A DNA stretch of 64,000 bases. It comes from Hexactinellida sp. DTS-2022 (Eukaryota > Porifera > Hexactinellida). Of the stretch, positions 50,427 to 60,165 are shown piece by piece. The stretch's first letter is position 1. Every line of letters starts with the position of its first letter. The notes under the pieces are model-generated. The model was not told where the DNA came from, did no database searches, and was given only the letters and a program-made list of their open reading frames with translations. The DNA lies in the NCBI GenBank assembly GCA_028753945.1, contig JAPNXP010000015.1:310001-374000 (forward strand). The letters are read 5' to 3'. The position numbers and the translations under genes were made by a program.

Positions 50427-51671
50427 TCACACATCAACAGCAGAGAATATTATAAGCTGGTTAGGTGCATCACAATGCACAGTTACTATATTTAGATTGT
50501 TAGTTAGAGCTATTCCCAACAAGTACCCTCTGTCCCCTGGTCTCTGTATGGTGTGTAGGAGTGTGCCCTCTTTGGTTAGTACTTTGATATTACCAGTATA
50601 GTAGTCTTTGAGTATTATGTTTTGATGTGCGTCCAAACAGAAGAAGTCATGATCAAGGAGACTTCCCGTTTGCCCAAGTTGTGGATCGAAAGTACGTATC
50701 ATATCCCCTGTGTAGGTTAACACGTGTATGTATCTGTAAGTTAGCACGTACACCTCATCTGGTGTCAGTTTAATGTCACGCGGGTGTTGCATTGTTTGGT
50801 GCGTTATGAATCTTTTATGAATGTTTATGGATCTTTGGAAGTGTAGGGAGTCATCTAGGACTTGGATTCTCTTGTTGAGATAATCCGCTACGAACACATC
50901 TCCGTTGGTAGAGACGGTGAGTCCGCGAGGGTAATCGAACTGTCCCACACCAGATCCCTCACTCCCTAGGCTAGCGACGAGACGCATGTTAGCCTCTATT
51001 TTGAATCGGAACACAGCGTCTACTCCTGTGTCCGTCACGTACAGGTTGTCTCGATGGATCGCTATACCGTGTGGCGCTCTCATGGCTTGGTTTGTGAAAG
51101 TGTTTAGGAATTCCCCTGTCTCCGAGAAGATTGAGACTCTACAGGAATATGACCCTTCTGTGACATAAATTAAATTTGTGTTCCCATCGATAGCGACACC
51201 ACGAGGATAGTCAAGCTCTCCAGGAGCATTTCCTGTCTTCCCGACAGTTACAATCGGTCTCATTTCTTCATATCGGGGTACAACGGGCACCTCCTCGACT
51301 ACCTCTCCCACACCTGCGATCACCTGCTCCAGGTGTCCACAGGTGCCTCGGAACACCACGCGTGTCTCGGGCTGGGGTACCCTCACCTCTGCTAGCGCTT
51401 GTTCTAGTTCCGCTAGGATTCGCTCCTGGGTCTCTCTCAGTTCGTTCATTTGGAAGAGACGCTCGGTTTCGGTTTTCAGTGCGATCAATTCTTCTTCTTT
51501 TCGAGCGCGCTCTAAGGGCCTAGCGGCTATTTGGTCGCGTGTGTCGCGGTATGTGGTTATGAGTGCCACTCGTCGCTGCTGGACACACATAATTATGCGG
51601 TCGAACAGTTGGTTTATTTCCAACTCGACAGGGTCTACGGGGTGTATCGGGTCAGGGAATCGAACTGCCAT
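50427..51671 (-). CDS. NHL-repeat propeller protein, copy 3
   Basis: A 414-residue intronless paralogue of copies 1 and 2, with the same MAVRFPD start, helical N-terminus and CGH linker. It carries a nine-residue in-frame expansion (after FQRSI) made by partial duplication of the local sequence, and one Glu fewer in the GEVVEE run. Loop residues again differ: GELDYPRG, ADYLNKRIQ and TYRYIHV. It lies upstream of P4HA on the same strand. The intact frame argues for function. Confidence 0.9.
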   Translation of the reverse strand: MAVRFPDPIHPVDPVELEINQLFDRIIMCVQQRRVALITTYRDTRDQIAARPLERARKEEELIALKTETERLFQMNELRETQERILAELEQALAEVRVPQPETRVVFRGTCGHLEQVIAGVGEVVEEVPVVPRYEEMRPIVTVGKTGNAPGELDYPRGVAIDGNTNLIYVTEGSYSCRVSIFSETGEFLNTFTNQAMRAPHGIAIHRDNLYVTDTGVDAVFRFKIEANMRLVASLGSEGSGVGQFDYPRGLTVSTNGDVFVADYLNKRIQVLDDSLHFQRSINIHKRFITHQTMQHPRDIKLTPDEVYVLTYRYIHVLTYTGDMIRTFDPQLGQTGSLLDHDFFCLDAHQNIILKDYYTGNIKVLTKEGTLLHTIQRPGDRGYLLGIALTNNLNIVTVHCDAPNQLIIFSAVDV

Positions 51672-51878
51672 TTTGTTATTATTTTCTAGTATGCTAGTTA
51701 GTGCTATGGAAGGAAAGTAGTTTGTTAGTATAATGCTATAGAGAATGTGTCTCGTATCTTATAGCAGAGCTAGGTGGTGGAACTGAGTGGAATGTGGCAT
51801 CTGTTTGTGTGCCGCCTCTTCTGATGCACATGGTGACTCCATCCAGTCAGGAATGTAGTGAAAGGAAATACTTTCATT
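51672..51878 (-). promoter_or_regulatory. Conserved upstream cassette of NHL copy 3
   Basis: Nearly identical to 13359-13562 and 32892-33099, differing by small indels near GCTAGTTAGTGCTATGG. Identity ends after GGAAATACTTTCATT. Confidence 0.65.
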
Positions 51879-52236
51879 ATATTATTGGAATTAAATGAAT
51901 AATTTAGGCACGTGCGAGCGAGTTCAAACTAAATCTAGGCGAGCAGAAAATTCCCTAATTGAGATCATTTGTTTTGAGATTAATTAATAGATTACTTATT
52001 GACACCTGTTAATACGAGTTTCGAAAGGGGGAACATATTCAGAGGTCCCCTGGTGTCCCTACTAACACACCCATAGGGCGTATACTCATATCAATTGGAC
52101 ACAATATAAATTGAAATTGGGACTCATAATAAGCCACTATTAGAGGACTCTTGATATAAAATAGATATAATTTCAATACAGTAATTACAAGGGTTTTATG
52201 TATTGTGTTAAATCGACTGCTAAATAAAACCAATAT

Positions 52237-52761
52237 TCATTCTGGGATTGTCAAATCGGAATCTCGATTTAATTTAGTTGCACCTCCACCTATGTCATCA
52301 TATGTAGGTGGCCCTTCCTCAGGTGGCACAGGTGGCAGCAGGTAGCTGGAGGGTCGCAGGGTCGGTGGAGGCAGCACAGAAGAGAATCGGGTTTGTTGTT
52401 GTTGTTGTTGTTGTTGTTGTTTGTTGAATATTCCGAATATGTTAGTGATTTTACATAAAATTATCGCAATGAATACTCCCAACATCCCAACGAAGATAAT
52501 TAGTATTACTACAACCACAACAACAATAGTGTTGCCACTAAAAGAGTAAACAACAATAACAACAACATTAATAATAACAATAACACCAACAACAACAAAT
52601 GTATGAACTCACGTATCGGTCAGTGCATTTACTACAAAATAAATAAACAAATAAAAACAACAACATTTGATAACAACAAATACTATACCTGGAGTCAGTA
52701 CTTGCGTGAGCAGAAATAGGAATATAATTAGGTGTGAAAATGTGAAATTTAAGTGATCCAT
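52237..52761 (-). CDS. Small signal-peptide/one-span membrane protein with polyQ and PPxY, 19-nt exon
   Basis: Exons in coding order: 52761-52689, 52631-52613 (19 nt), 52537-52237; phases 1 and 2 agree and give about 130 aa. A hydrophobic signal sequence (LIIFLFLLTQV) is followed by a luminal stub of about ten residues. A long hydrophobic span (IVVVVVVILIIFVGMLGVFIAIILC) and a nine-Gln tract come next. The Pro-rich tail contains PPTYDDI, a PPxY motif that recruits WW domains such as NEDD4 ligases. The layout resembles shisa-like or PRRG-like adaptor proteins, but no family match is claimed. Minus strand, upstream of NHL copy 3. Confidence 0.75.
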
Positions 52762-52836
52762 CAGGGCTAAAGGCTTAAATAAACGATACAGTTAAAAAGT
52801 GATAGTTTTACAACGAAACAATAGTTTGAAACTAAA

Positions 52837-53024
52837 TACAGGTAAACCTCCCAAAGCGGCACCTCCGAGTAGCGGCAACCTCCGAGAAGCGGCACAAAAT
52901 CATTCTCCCGATGGGTGCCGCTTTGGGAGTTTTACCTTACGAGCAACCTCCCAAAGCGGCAACCTCCGAGAAGCGGCACAAAATTATTCTCCCGATGGGC
53001 GCCGCTTTGGGAGGTTTACCTGTA
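52837..53024. repeat. Family 6 palindromic element, extended copy
   Basis: TACAGGTAAACCTCCCAAAG and CTTTGGGAGGTTTACCTGTA inverted ends; the AGCGGCAC core appears several times, suggesting one element nested in another. Confidence 0.85.
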
Positions 53025-53106
53025 TATAATATTATTATTATTATTATCAGTAAACAAACAAACAAGAAGTGTTAACAAGCCGAGGTGTGAACAGAAACAA
53101 TGTGTC

Positions 53107-55569
53107 TCACTTCACCAAGTGTCGCACGTCTAGAATTGAAATTAAACTGTCTGCATAAGAAGAAGCTAGGAGCGTCCCGCTTTTGTTCCACGACACCTCA
53201 AATATCCCGGCACTTCCCTGATACGAATAAACCAGAGTCTTGTCCTTAACCGACCAAATATGGAGCCACTTATCGAAGGACCCACTCACAATGTATCTAC
53301 CGTCCGGACTAAACACGACCGAATATACGGCCTCTTTGTGCTGTGTGAAAGTGTGCACGCATTTCCCTATCTCAACGTCCCACAATCGGACTGTGGAGTC
53401 GAAAGAACCGGTCGCTAAATACCGGGGGCCGGTAGATTGGGCAGGGGACCACCTTAGGGTGTATATTCCCTTCTTGTGCTCCTTTAACTCGTGAAGGCAC
53501 TCGTCTTGTTTGAGGGACCACAGTTTTGTGGTTTTGTCGTCCGAACAGGAGGCGAGTACGCTCCCCGTTGGGTCCCACTTTATGGCGTTAACCTCATTCA
53601 TGTGTCCCTAACAGTAACACTCTGTTAATAGGGAATATACTCCGTTAGTAGGGAATATAGTATCTGTGTTAATAGGAACTATACTCTGTTAATAGGAACT
53701 ACAGTAGACTCTGTTAATAGGAACTATAGTAAATACTCTGTTAATAGGAACATGGATAAGGGAAATATCGGTAAGGAGTACAAGGTTTAACAACCCTAGC
53801 CTATACAAATGCATGCAATTGACTCCAGTTAATACTAACACATTAACATAATCCCCTGGTGTTCCTATTAACAGAGCTACTGTAGTTAGATTTAGAATAC
53901 TACAGCCCGTTACCATGGTACTTACATGGAATGTTTTTAAGACGGTGAAGGAATCCTCATCTATTTCGCAGACCTTAATCTGTCTGTCGGACGAACAAGA
54001 CGCGAACACCTCAGATGACTGCCAATCTATGTCCAGAGTGGCAGCCGTGTGTAGTTCTAATTGGAACTTAGCTCTTCCCCTACTCGGTTCCCAAACCACC
54101 ACATACTTATCCACCCCCCCACTGACCAGTGTGTCGCCGTCTGGATTCCATTTGAGCACGAATATAGGCGCTTGGTGCTTCTTTAGAGTTCTGTGTTGAA
54201 CTGAGTCGTCGCAGGACCAGATTCTCGCTATACCGTCGTACGCACCTGTACACGCATTAATAGGGATATCCATAGTCCACTAATGTAATAGATACCCGAT
54301 ATAAGAACATTATATTGGAAAACAGTTTCGATATACCCTGTATAATTTATGCCGGTTATAAGAACACTATATGCATTTCCCGACGATGTTCTTATATCCG
54401 GTATCCACTGTTTTATCAATATATCCATATCCATAGTCCACTAATACAATAACTAACCAGTGGCCAATTGTGATCCGTCCCAATTCCAATCCAGAGTGGT
54501 TACCCCCCTTGACCCCTCAGCCATATACTCTGTGTGTGGGTGTCGCAGCACTATTGACTTCGGCTGATTTGTATCTTCTACGTTCCAGATTCTGGCTGTC
54601 GAATCGCCGGACCCAGAGGCGAGGATATTGTCCCTTTGTGGGTTCCAGGCACAAATGAATACCTCCGAATTGTGTCCCCTAAGGTGCGACACTTGTGGCT
54701 TGCAGGGTTTGTCTTGTGGCACCGTGCGCTCTTCTATAAATAGAATTCAGTAACTCCCTTATAACCAGTTATATGTATACAGGTAAACCTCCCAAAGCGG
54801 CACCTCCGAGTAGCGGCACAAAATCATTCTCCCGATGGGTGCCGCTTTGGGAGGTTTACCTATATATGTATTCCACAGACGGATAAATACAGTAGAACCT
54901 CGTTAGTAAGAACACTATTCAGTCCCCTTCTAAGCCTTTCAATACAAATTATATTGGTTAATACGAATTCCGGATAAGGCGAACGCATTTTGGCGGTCCC
55001 CTGGTGTTCCTACTAACGAGGTTATACTATAGTTGATCCGTTTATATGAAATAATGAAGTGTCCCTTGGAGTTATATAACTCATAGCTTGTCCTTTTCCT
55101 ATATAAACTAACATAAATATGTCAAAACATTGGACCATCTCAAACTTGGGAGTTACGTATAACTGCAAACACAATTTACACTTTACATACCTGTATCCAT
55201 AGTGTTCACCTTCTCAATAACCTCGTCGATCGTTTCCTCCTTTATTTCCCTCTTGACAGTATCCAGCTGTGCCCGTAGCACCCGGGACCCTAGGTCCGGA
55301 CGCACGGCGTCTATGAGACTCATGGGCTCAACTAGCCCTTCGTCCAGGAGCTTCCCGTCGGCCGTAATACTCATTTCCGCCTCTACAAACTGTAGGCCCT
55401 TCTGCGCTATGCTAATCAGCGCGCCAGGAGGGACCACAGATGGGGTACTGGTCAGGTAACTCTGGTTAACACAGGCCTCGTTTCCGAACGCAAATGCGGA
55501 GTGTGTGAAACCGGATTCCTGTAGGTACCGGTACACGAGGTAGTTTAGCTCGTCGCTTGTTATACTCAT
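53107..55569 (-). CDS. TBL1XR1: TBL1X/TBL1XR1 (LisH-WD40 NCoR/SMRT corepressor subunit)
   Basis: Exons in coding order: 55569-55191, 54733-54458, 54245-53926, 53607-53107; phases 1, 1, 0 agree, giving about 491 aa (human 514). The N-terminal LisH motif reads [21 protein letters not shown] following helical region is followed by eight WD40 repeats with [55 protein letters not shown] and [11 protein letters not shown]. The protein is a core subunit of NCoR/SMRT-HDAC3 complexes and exchanges corepressors in Wnt and nuclear receptor signalling. The Ala/Gln-rich linker of vertebrates is absent. I start at the Met of MSITSD rather than an upstream Met, by comparison with orthologues. Confidence 0.95.
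53615..53880. repeat. Rearranged family 2 fragments
   Basis: Tandem copies of ACTCTGTTAATAGGAACTA (at least four) followed by GTGTTCCTATTAACAGAGC. They occupy most of intron 3 of the TBL1 gene. Confidence 0.65.
54286..54414. repeat. Family 4 palindromic element
   Basis: AATAGATACCCGATATAAGA / TCTTATATCCGGTATCCACT inverted ends, in intron 2 of the TBL1 gene. Confidence 0.7.
54777..55030. repeat. Family 6 (54777-54862) and family 2 (54889-55030) elements
   Basis: A compact copy of the AGCGGCAC palindrome, then CAGTAGAACCTCGTTAGTAA to ACTAACGAGGTTATACT. Both lie in intron 1 of the TBL1 gene. Confidence 0.8.
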
Positions 55570-55626
55570 GCTACTAACACCTTTGTGGATAATAGGATCA
55601 CGCCCTGGTGTCAATTGGGGTACACA

Positions 55627-55783
55627 AATAACCCCGGTGTAAGCGCGTTATGGGGACCCAGCGTTTTAGGCCCCCATCCCCATATCGCTAGTGTTTTGGG
55701 GCCCCTGGGCTTTAAAACGCTAGCGATATAGGGATGGGTCCAAAACGCTGGGGGTCCCCATAACGCGCTTATACCGGGGTTAT
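55627..55783. repeat. Long GC-rich hairpin
   Basis: AATAACCCCGGTGTAAGCGC at the left pairs with GCGCTTATACCGGGGTTATT at the right; pairing extends through CCCAGCGTTTT/AAAACGCTGGG and the central CCATCCCCATATCGCTAG block. It sits in the divergent gap between TBL1 and PACRG. Confidence 0.85.
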
Positions 55784-55802
55784 TTGGAGTCGTGAAAGTG
55801 TC

Positions 55803-55992
55803 ATAGTGAATCCTGTTCCCTAAGGAGTCGTTCAAAACGCAACGGAAAATTCCCGAAAATTACACCCACCCTATGTCACGTTTTTCCGATCATTTTGTAA
55901 TTCAAAGGATGGTCTGTCACAAATTGGCTTTGGAAGCGTTACTTAACGTTTGAACGATTCCCAAGGGTATTAACAGGGAACAGGATTCACTA
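55803..55992. repeat. Inverted-repeat element enclosing a family 9 core
   Basis: ATAGTGAATCCTGTTCCC and GGGAACAGGATTCACTAT are exact inverse ends. The inside holds AAGGATGGTCTGTCACAAAT and GCGTTACTTAACGTTTGAAC, also seen near 33420 and 59905. Confidence 0.85.
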
Positions 55993-56396
55993 TAACAGAG
56001 TCACCATAACTGATTTGAAATGAGTTATGGCCCCAATTTGACACCCCAATTTCTTATATTCTTATTTCTCGAGTAAATGTTTCTAGCAAATTAGTTTTCA
56101 TAAAACTCAAATAAGCCTATTAGAAATAATGATTGAGTTTATCAATTTTCTAAATTTTATATTCAAGTTGCTAAATTGCGAATTTATTTATTTACACGGT
56201 TAGTATAATATACTGTCCTCTGGTTTATAACAAGCCAATCACTTACGTATTTATAAATTGTCCAAAATTCTCAAATGATAACAAAATATTTACATAAACA
56301 TGACAATTTATTCCACAAAAGGGACAAAAATGATCCTAACGCACTAATAACTAATTTGTTGTTGTTGTTGTTGTTATTTAGATACTCTCGTAACAA

Positions 56397-57149
56397 ATGG
56401 CATCAACAGTACTGTCCAAATCCCTCCCACTGCCATCCACCCAGATATCCCCTGGGTCTAAAAAAGTTAAGTCCCAAAAACAACTCGAGGCACCGGGTTT
56501 TACCATAAAATCGACTGTAAAAAACGTAAAAGTTATCCCCCCGCCGGCAGCCGGTGCCCTTTCCGAACGGAATTCGAAACAAACTGCTTTCAAGAAGTTT
56601 TACGACCGCGGCGATTTCCCCATAGCCCTTGAGCACGATACAAAGGGAAATAAAATAGCCTGGAAAGTTGAAATTGAGAAGTTAGACTATCACCATTATC
56701 TCCCGTTATTTTTCGAGGGTCTTTGCGAAACGGAGCACCCGTACGAATTCTTTGCTAGACAAGGGGTACACGATATGTTGGAACACGGGTCGGCCAAAAT
56801 CCTGTCAGTCATCCCCCAGCTGATAATCCCAATAAAAAACGCACTTTCCACTCGAAAGCGCCAAGTGGTTTGCACCACTTTGAAAGCCCTCCAACACCTC
56901 GTCACCTCTGGTGACATGGTTGGACAAGCTTTGGTGGCGTACTACCGACAAATTCTACCCGTCCTAAACATATTCAAGAACATGAATCTAAATTCCGGCG
57001 ATGGAATCGATTATTCGCAGCAGAAACGTGAAAATATCGGTGATTTGATTCAAGAGACGCTTGAGGTGTTTGAACGTACTGGTGGCGAAGATGCCTTTAT
57101 CAACATAAAGTATATGGTGCCAACTTACGAGTCATGTGTCCTCAACTAA
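56397..57149 (+). CDS. PACRG: PACRG (Parkin co-regulated gene protein)
   Basis: A 250-residue single-exon protein of armadillo-like helices. Recognisable blocks: [50 protein letters not shown] and a C-terminal [18 protein letters not shown] bridges A- and B-tubules of axonemal doublet microtubules, so the organism is expected to have motile cilia or flagella. Length matches the family. A GTT-rich stretch directly upstream ending TTATTTAG may be an acceptor of a 5' UTR intron. It is divergent from TBL1. Confidence 0.95.
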   Translation: MASTVLSKSLPLPSTQISPGSKKVKSQKQLEAPGFTIKSTVKNVKVIPPPAAGALSERNSKQTAFKKFYDRGDFPIALEHDTKGNKIAWKVEIEKLDYHHYLPLFFEGLCETEHPYEFFARQGVHDMLEHGSAKILSVIPQLIIPIKNALSTRKRQVVCTTLKALQHLVTSGDMVGQALVAYYRQILPVLNIFKNMNLNSGDGIDYSQQKRENIGDLIQETLEVFERTGGEDAFINIKYMVPTYESCVLN

Positions 57150-57405
57150 GCGACACATTCTGACACCCCGATCACTATTTATATACATTCCTTTCTCGCA
57201 CTATTGAAACTATGATAATATACATTTACATTTATAATCAATATATATCCAACTCTCTCTAATATATGTTTGTTTGTGGATTAATTGTGTCCCTATTTTA
57301 GGCGACATAATTGAGCCACTTTTAGTGATAATATATATACTTTGACACATTTTGGGAAGTGTTCAAATATTATTAAATGCGACACAATTTACTGTTTATA
57401 GTTCT

Positions 57406-57942
57406 ATGTTCGTTCCGATTGGTCGGTTTATGAGGTGTCAGAAAAGTGTCGCTTCCCTCGCGAGATGGAAAGCCACCAGATTTCCAAAAGTGGCAGACAT
57501 AACAACCCCTGAATTCTGGGAGGAGGACACTCGACCCATTCCGAATGTGTCCGACTCGGTTGTACACGTGGTCACACAGGATAACGAGCACATTAGTTGG
57601 GAGCGATCGCTCCATAAAATTAAACTTGTGGGTGTAGTACAAAACGCCGCTAAGCGAATTGGATGGATGGGCCAAGCTGTGCAATTTACACTCAAAACAA
57701 ATACAATATTGGAACAGAAAAAGGGTTATTTGGTTTTGGAGGATTTACATGAAGTTGTTGTGATTCAAGAGCTGTTGCGACGAGTGGCACTAACGTGTCT
57801 TAAGCCGGGCGTAAAGGTGTTAATAATAGCGAGTGTTCACAGTCGGTTGCATTATGATAGAGGCTCACTTTCCGACTACATAAAGTCTTATCTTTATTTA
57901 GAACACTTCGTTACATTCGGCAGCAACGATTCCAGTTTATGA
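57406..57942 (+). CDS. SSBP1: Mitochondrial single-stranded DNA-binding-like protein, tandem copy 1
   Basis: A 178-residue protein. I start at the ATG of MFVPIGRF, where similarity with copy 2 begins. A basic, Ser/Ala-rich first 30 residues look like a mitochondrial presequence. After WERSLHKIKLVGVVQ, the opening strand of mtSSB OB-folds, follow two more strand regions and YLYLEHFVTFG near the end. The Trp in the family's WHRISVF strand, which stacks on DNA, is missing (LHEVVVIQE). mtSSB coats single-stranded DNA at mitochondrial replication forks. The fold assignment is good; retained DNA binding is less certain. Confidence 0.7.
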   Translation: MFVPIGRFMRCQKSVASLARWKATRFPKVADITTPEFWEEDTRPIPNVSDSVVHVVTQDNEHISWERSLHKIKLVGVVQNAAKRIGWMGQAVQFTLKTNTILEQKKGYLVLEDLHEVVVIQELLRRVALTCLKPGVKVLIIASVHSRLHYDRGSLSDYIKSYLYLEHFVTFGSNDSSL

Positions 57943-58087
57943 TAGGACACATTTGTGCCACTTCACACTTGAGAATTGGCGGTAATAGTTTAATGGGAAG
58001 GATTTATTATATTTTCACACCTTTTGGGATTAAATTAGGATTTATAAATGGGTTAATTTTAAATTTATTCGCAAACAATTTAGTTCT

Positions 58088-58639
58088 ATGTTCGTTCCGA
58101 TTGGTCGGTTTATGAGGTGTCAGAAAAGTGTCGCTTCTCTTGTGAGATGGAAAGCCACCAGATTTCCAAAAGTGGCAGACATAAGAAACGCGCAATTCTG
58201 GGAAGAGGACACTCGACCCATTCCGAATGTATCAGACTCAGTTGTACACGTGGTCACACAAACTAACGAGCACATTAATTGGGAGCGATCGCTCCATAAA
58301 ATTAAACTTGTGGGTGTAGTACAAAACGCCGCTTCGTGGATTAGTGTGGGAGTTGGTCGCGCCATACATTTTACACTTAACACAACAACTGTAATGGAAC
58401 AGGACCATGGATATATACTACTTAACGACTCGCACCACATTATTGTCATGCAGGAGACCGTGCGACGATTGGTCCTCAAATACCTGAGGCCCGGAGTTCC
58501 GGTTATGGTTGTTGGGGGCATACACTACAGAATGCATTCTCCGCAAAGAGGGTTTAACACCTTAATCCTGCCACATCTATATTTAGAACAATTCGACATA
58601 CTATCTAGTAGCAAGTATAAAGAACACAAATTCTTTTAG
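58088..58639 (+). CDS. Mitochondrial single-stranded DNA-binding-like protein, tandem copy 2
   Basis: A 183-residue tandem paralogue 145 bp downstream of copy 1. The first about 80 codons and a few bases upstream of the ATG are nearly identical in DNA to copy 1. From about 58340 the OB-fold part diverges strongly (NAASWISVGVGRAIHF versus NAAKRIGWMGQAVQF). It also lacks the Trp in the WHRISVF position (SHHIIVMQE). The C-terminus is Lys-rich (SSSKYKEHKFF). Both copies are intact. Confidence 0.68.
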   Translation: MFVPIGRFMRCQKSVASLVRWKATRFPKVADIRNAQFWEEDTRPIPNVSDSVVHVVTQTNEHINWERSLHKIKLVGVVQNAASWISVGVGRAIHFTLNTTTVMEQDHGYILLNDSHHIIVMQETVRRLVLKYLRPGVPVMVVGGIHYRMHSPQRGFNTLILPHLYLEQFDILSSSKYKEHKFF

Positions 58640-58734
58640 TTCCAATTATGTTCTTATTTCATATAGCATTGTCTCTTATTAATTTGCCACTTTATGGGAA
58701 CCAAATGGGTCTATAGGGATTAGGGACACCCAAG

Positions 58735-59262
58735 GGATCTAAAAAATCTAAAATTACAGCTGTGCCGACAGCATATTCCTTTGAGGCACTATCTTTTAGT
58801 GGTTGGTTGAATGAAGGCAAAATAGTTCTTAATTAAGTTAATAAGTTATATAAGTTTTAAATATACGGACATACATGGGACCTAAAATCTAAAATTACAG
58901 CTGTGCCGACCGCATATTCCTTTGCAGGCACTATCTTTGGTGGTTGGTTGATTGAAAGAAAAAATCCTTAATATAAGACACCCATGGGACCTAAAATCTA
59001 AAATTACAGCTGTGCCGACCGCATATTCCTTTGGAGGCATTATTTTGGTGTTTGGTTGATTGAAAGTTAAACAGTCCTTAATATATGGACACCATGGGAC
59101 ATAAAAAATCTAAAATTACAGCTGTGCCGAAAGCATATTCCTTTGCAGGCACTATCTTTTGGTGTTTGGTTGATTGAAAGTTAAATAGTCCTTAATATAC
59201 GGACACCATGGGACTTAAAAAATCTAAAATTACAGCTGTGCCGACAGCATATTCCTTCAAAA
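58735..59262. repeat. Five copies of an about 110-138 bp unit with AGCTGTGCCGAC core
   Basis: CTAAAATTACAGCTGTGCCG recurs at about 58750, 58888, 58998, 59109 and 59226, each followed by GCATATTCCTTT, and mostly by a GGTTGATTGAAAG block. The core is the reverse complement of the start of the minisatellite at 10013. Confidence 0.9.
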
Positions 59263-59313
59263 TAGTTGTATGGGATTGTGTGTATATCTCTGTTATCTGT
59301 GTTTAGCTGTCAC

Positions 59314-59837
59314 ATGGCGCATAACAACTACATGCCTCCAAGCGTGTTGCTGCAGAACAAAGGTTTGCTGCAAAACCTGCAAAACAAGAGACAGAAAATG
59401 GAAACCGTTACGCGGCACTATCCGGTTCCGTTTCCGGTTCCCGCTCAGTCCCTGGCCGTCCCTCTGCAGCGCTCGCTGCTTATGCCCTCCTTCACAAACA
59501 ACCCCCAGCTAGCCGTCAAGCCTAAGCCCCTAAAGGTAATCACTAACTAGCTAACTACCTAACTAACTAACTAGCTAAGTAACTAACTAACTAACTATCT
59601 AACTACCTAACTAACTAACTAACTATAACATACTACCTATAGCCTGACGAAAAGAGCTACAGAATTCAGATGAACGAGGCGATAGCTTTCGCAGAGCGGA
59701 GTTCCGTTGGGTACTACGTTGGCAACGCTTCTCCGTTTGGGAATTTGCTGATTCCAGCCATTCCCCGCCTAGAGGCGCCAAAAGACGGAGAATTCCGAGA
59801 AACGAAACTTCCCAGAGACCAGCAGGAGAGGAGCTGA
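59314..59837 (+). CDS. Unrecognised small two-exon protein
   Basis: Exons: 59314-59535 and 59643-59837 (GTAATC donor, TATAG acceptor, phase 0), 138 aa. Start chosen at the ATG of MAHNNYM; a TTTAG acceptor eight bases upstream may end a 5' UTR intron. The product is basic and Pro/Leu-rich in exon 1 (PVPFPVPAQSLAVPL), with a more structured exon 2 (AIAFAERSSVGYYVGN, then PFGNLLIPAIPRL). No family was recognised. The compact Pro-Phe-Gly-Asn motif, together with nearby PACRG and a TEX11-like gene, would suit a ciliary or sperm protein, but that is a guess. Confidence 0.6.
59535..59642. repeat. AACT microsatellite in the 107-bp intron
   Basis: TAACTAAC units fill the intron of the preceding gene. 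Confidence 0.9.
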
Positions 59838-59904
59838 TTGGTTGTTGTTGTTGTTGTTGTTGTTGTTGATATTAATCTAATCAATGTAATACTACTTTCT
59901 ATAA

Positions 59905-60082
59905 GGGCCCATTCAAACGTTATGTAACGCGAAATTCCAGGTAAATTAGACACCTTTTTTGTATTACAAAAACCCCTCCCTATATCACGCTTTTTTACCT
60001 GCTGAATACAAAAAGGATTGTTTGTCACACATTGATTGACCCCTCCCCTTAAAAGCGTTACGTACGTTTGAACTTTCCCTAA
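59905..60082. repeat. Inverted-repeat element (family 9)
   Basis: GGGCCCATTCAAACGTTATG and CGTACGTTTGAACTTTCCC form the ends. The inside includes AAAGGATTGTTTGTCACACA, as at 55.9 kb. Confidence 0.75.
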
Positions 60083-60165
60083 GGCTTGTTGTATACAAGT
60101 ACCATGGATACGCTACGTATTAATCTCTAATAGAGTTGTTAGTGTCGCTAGGACAGACAGCTTGA

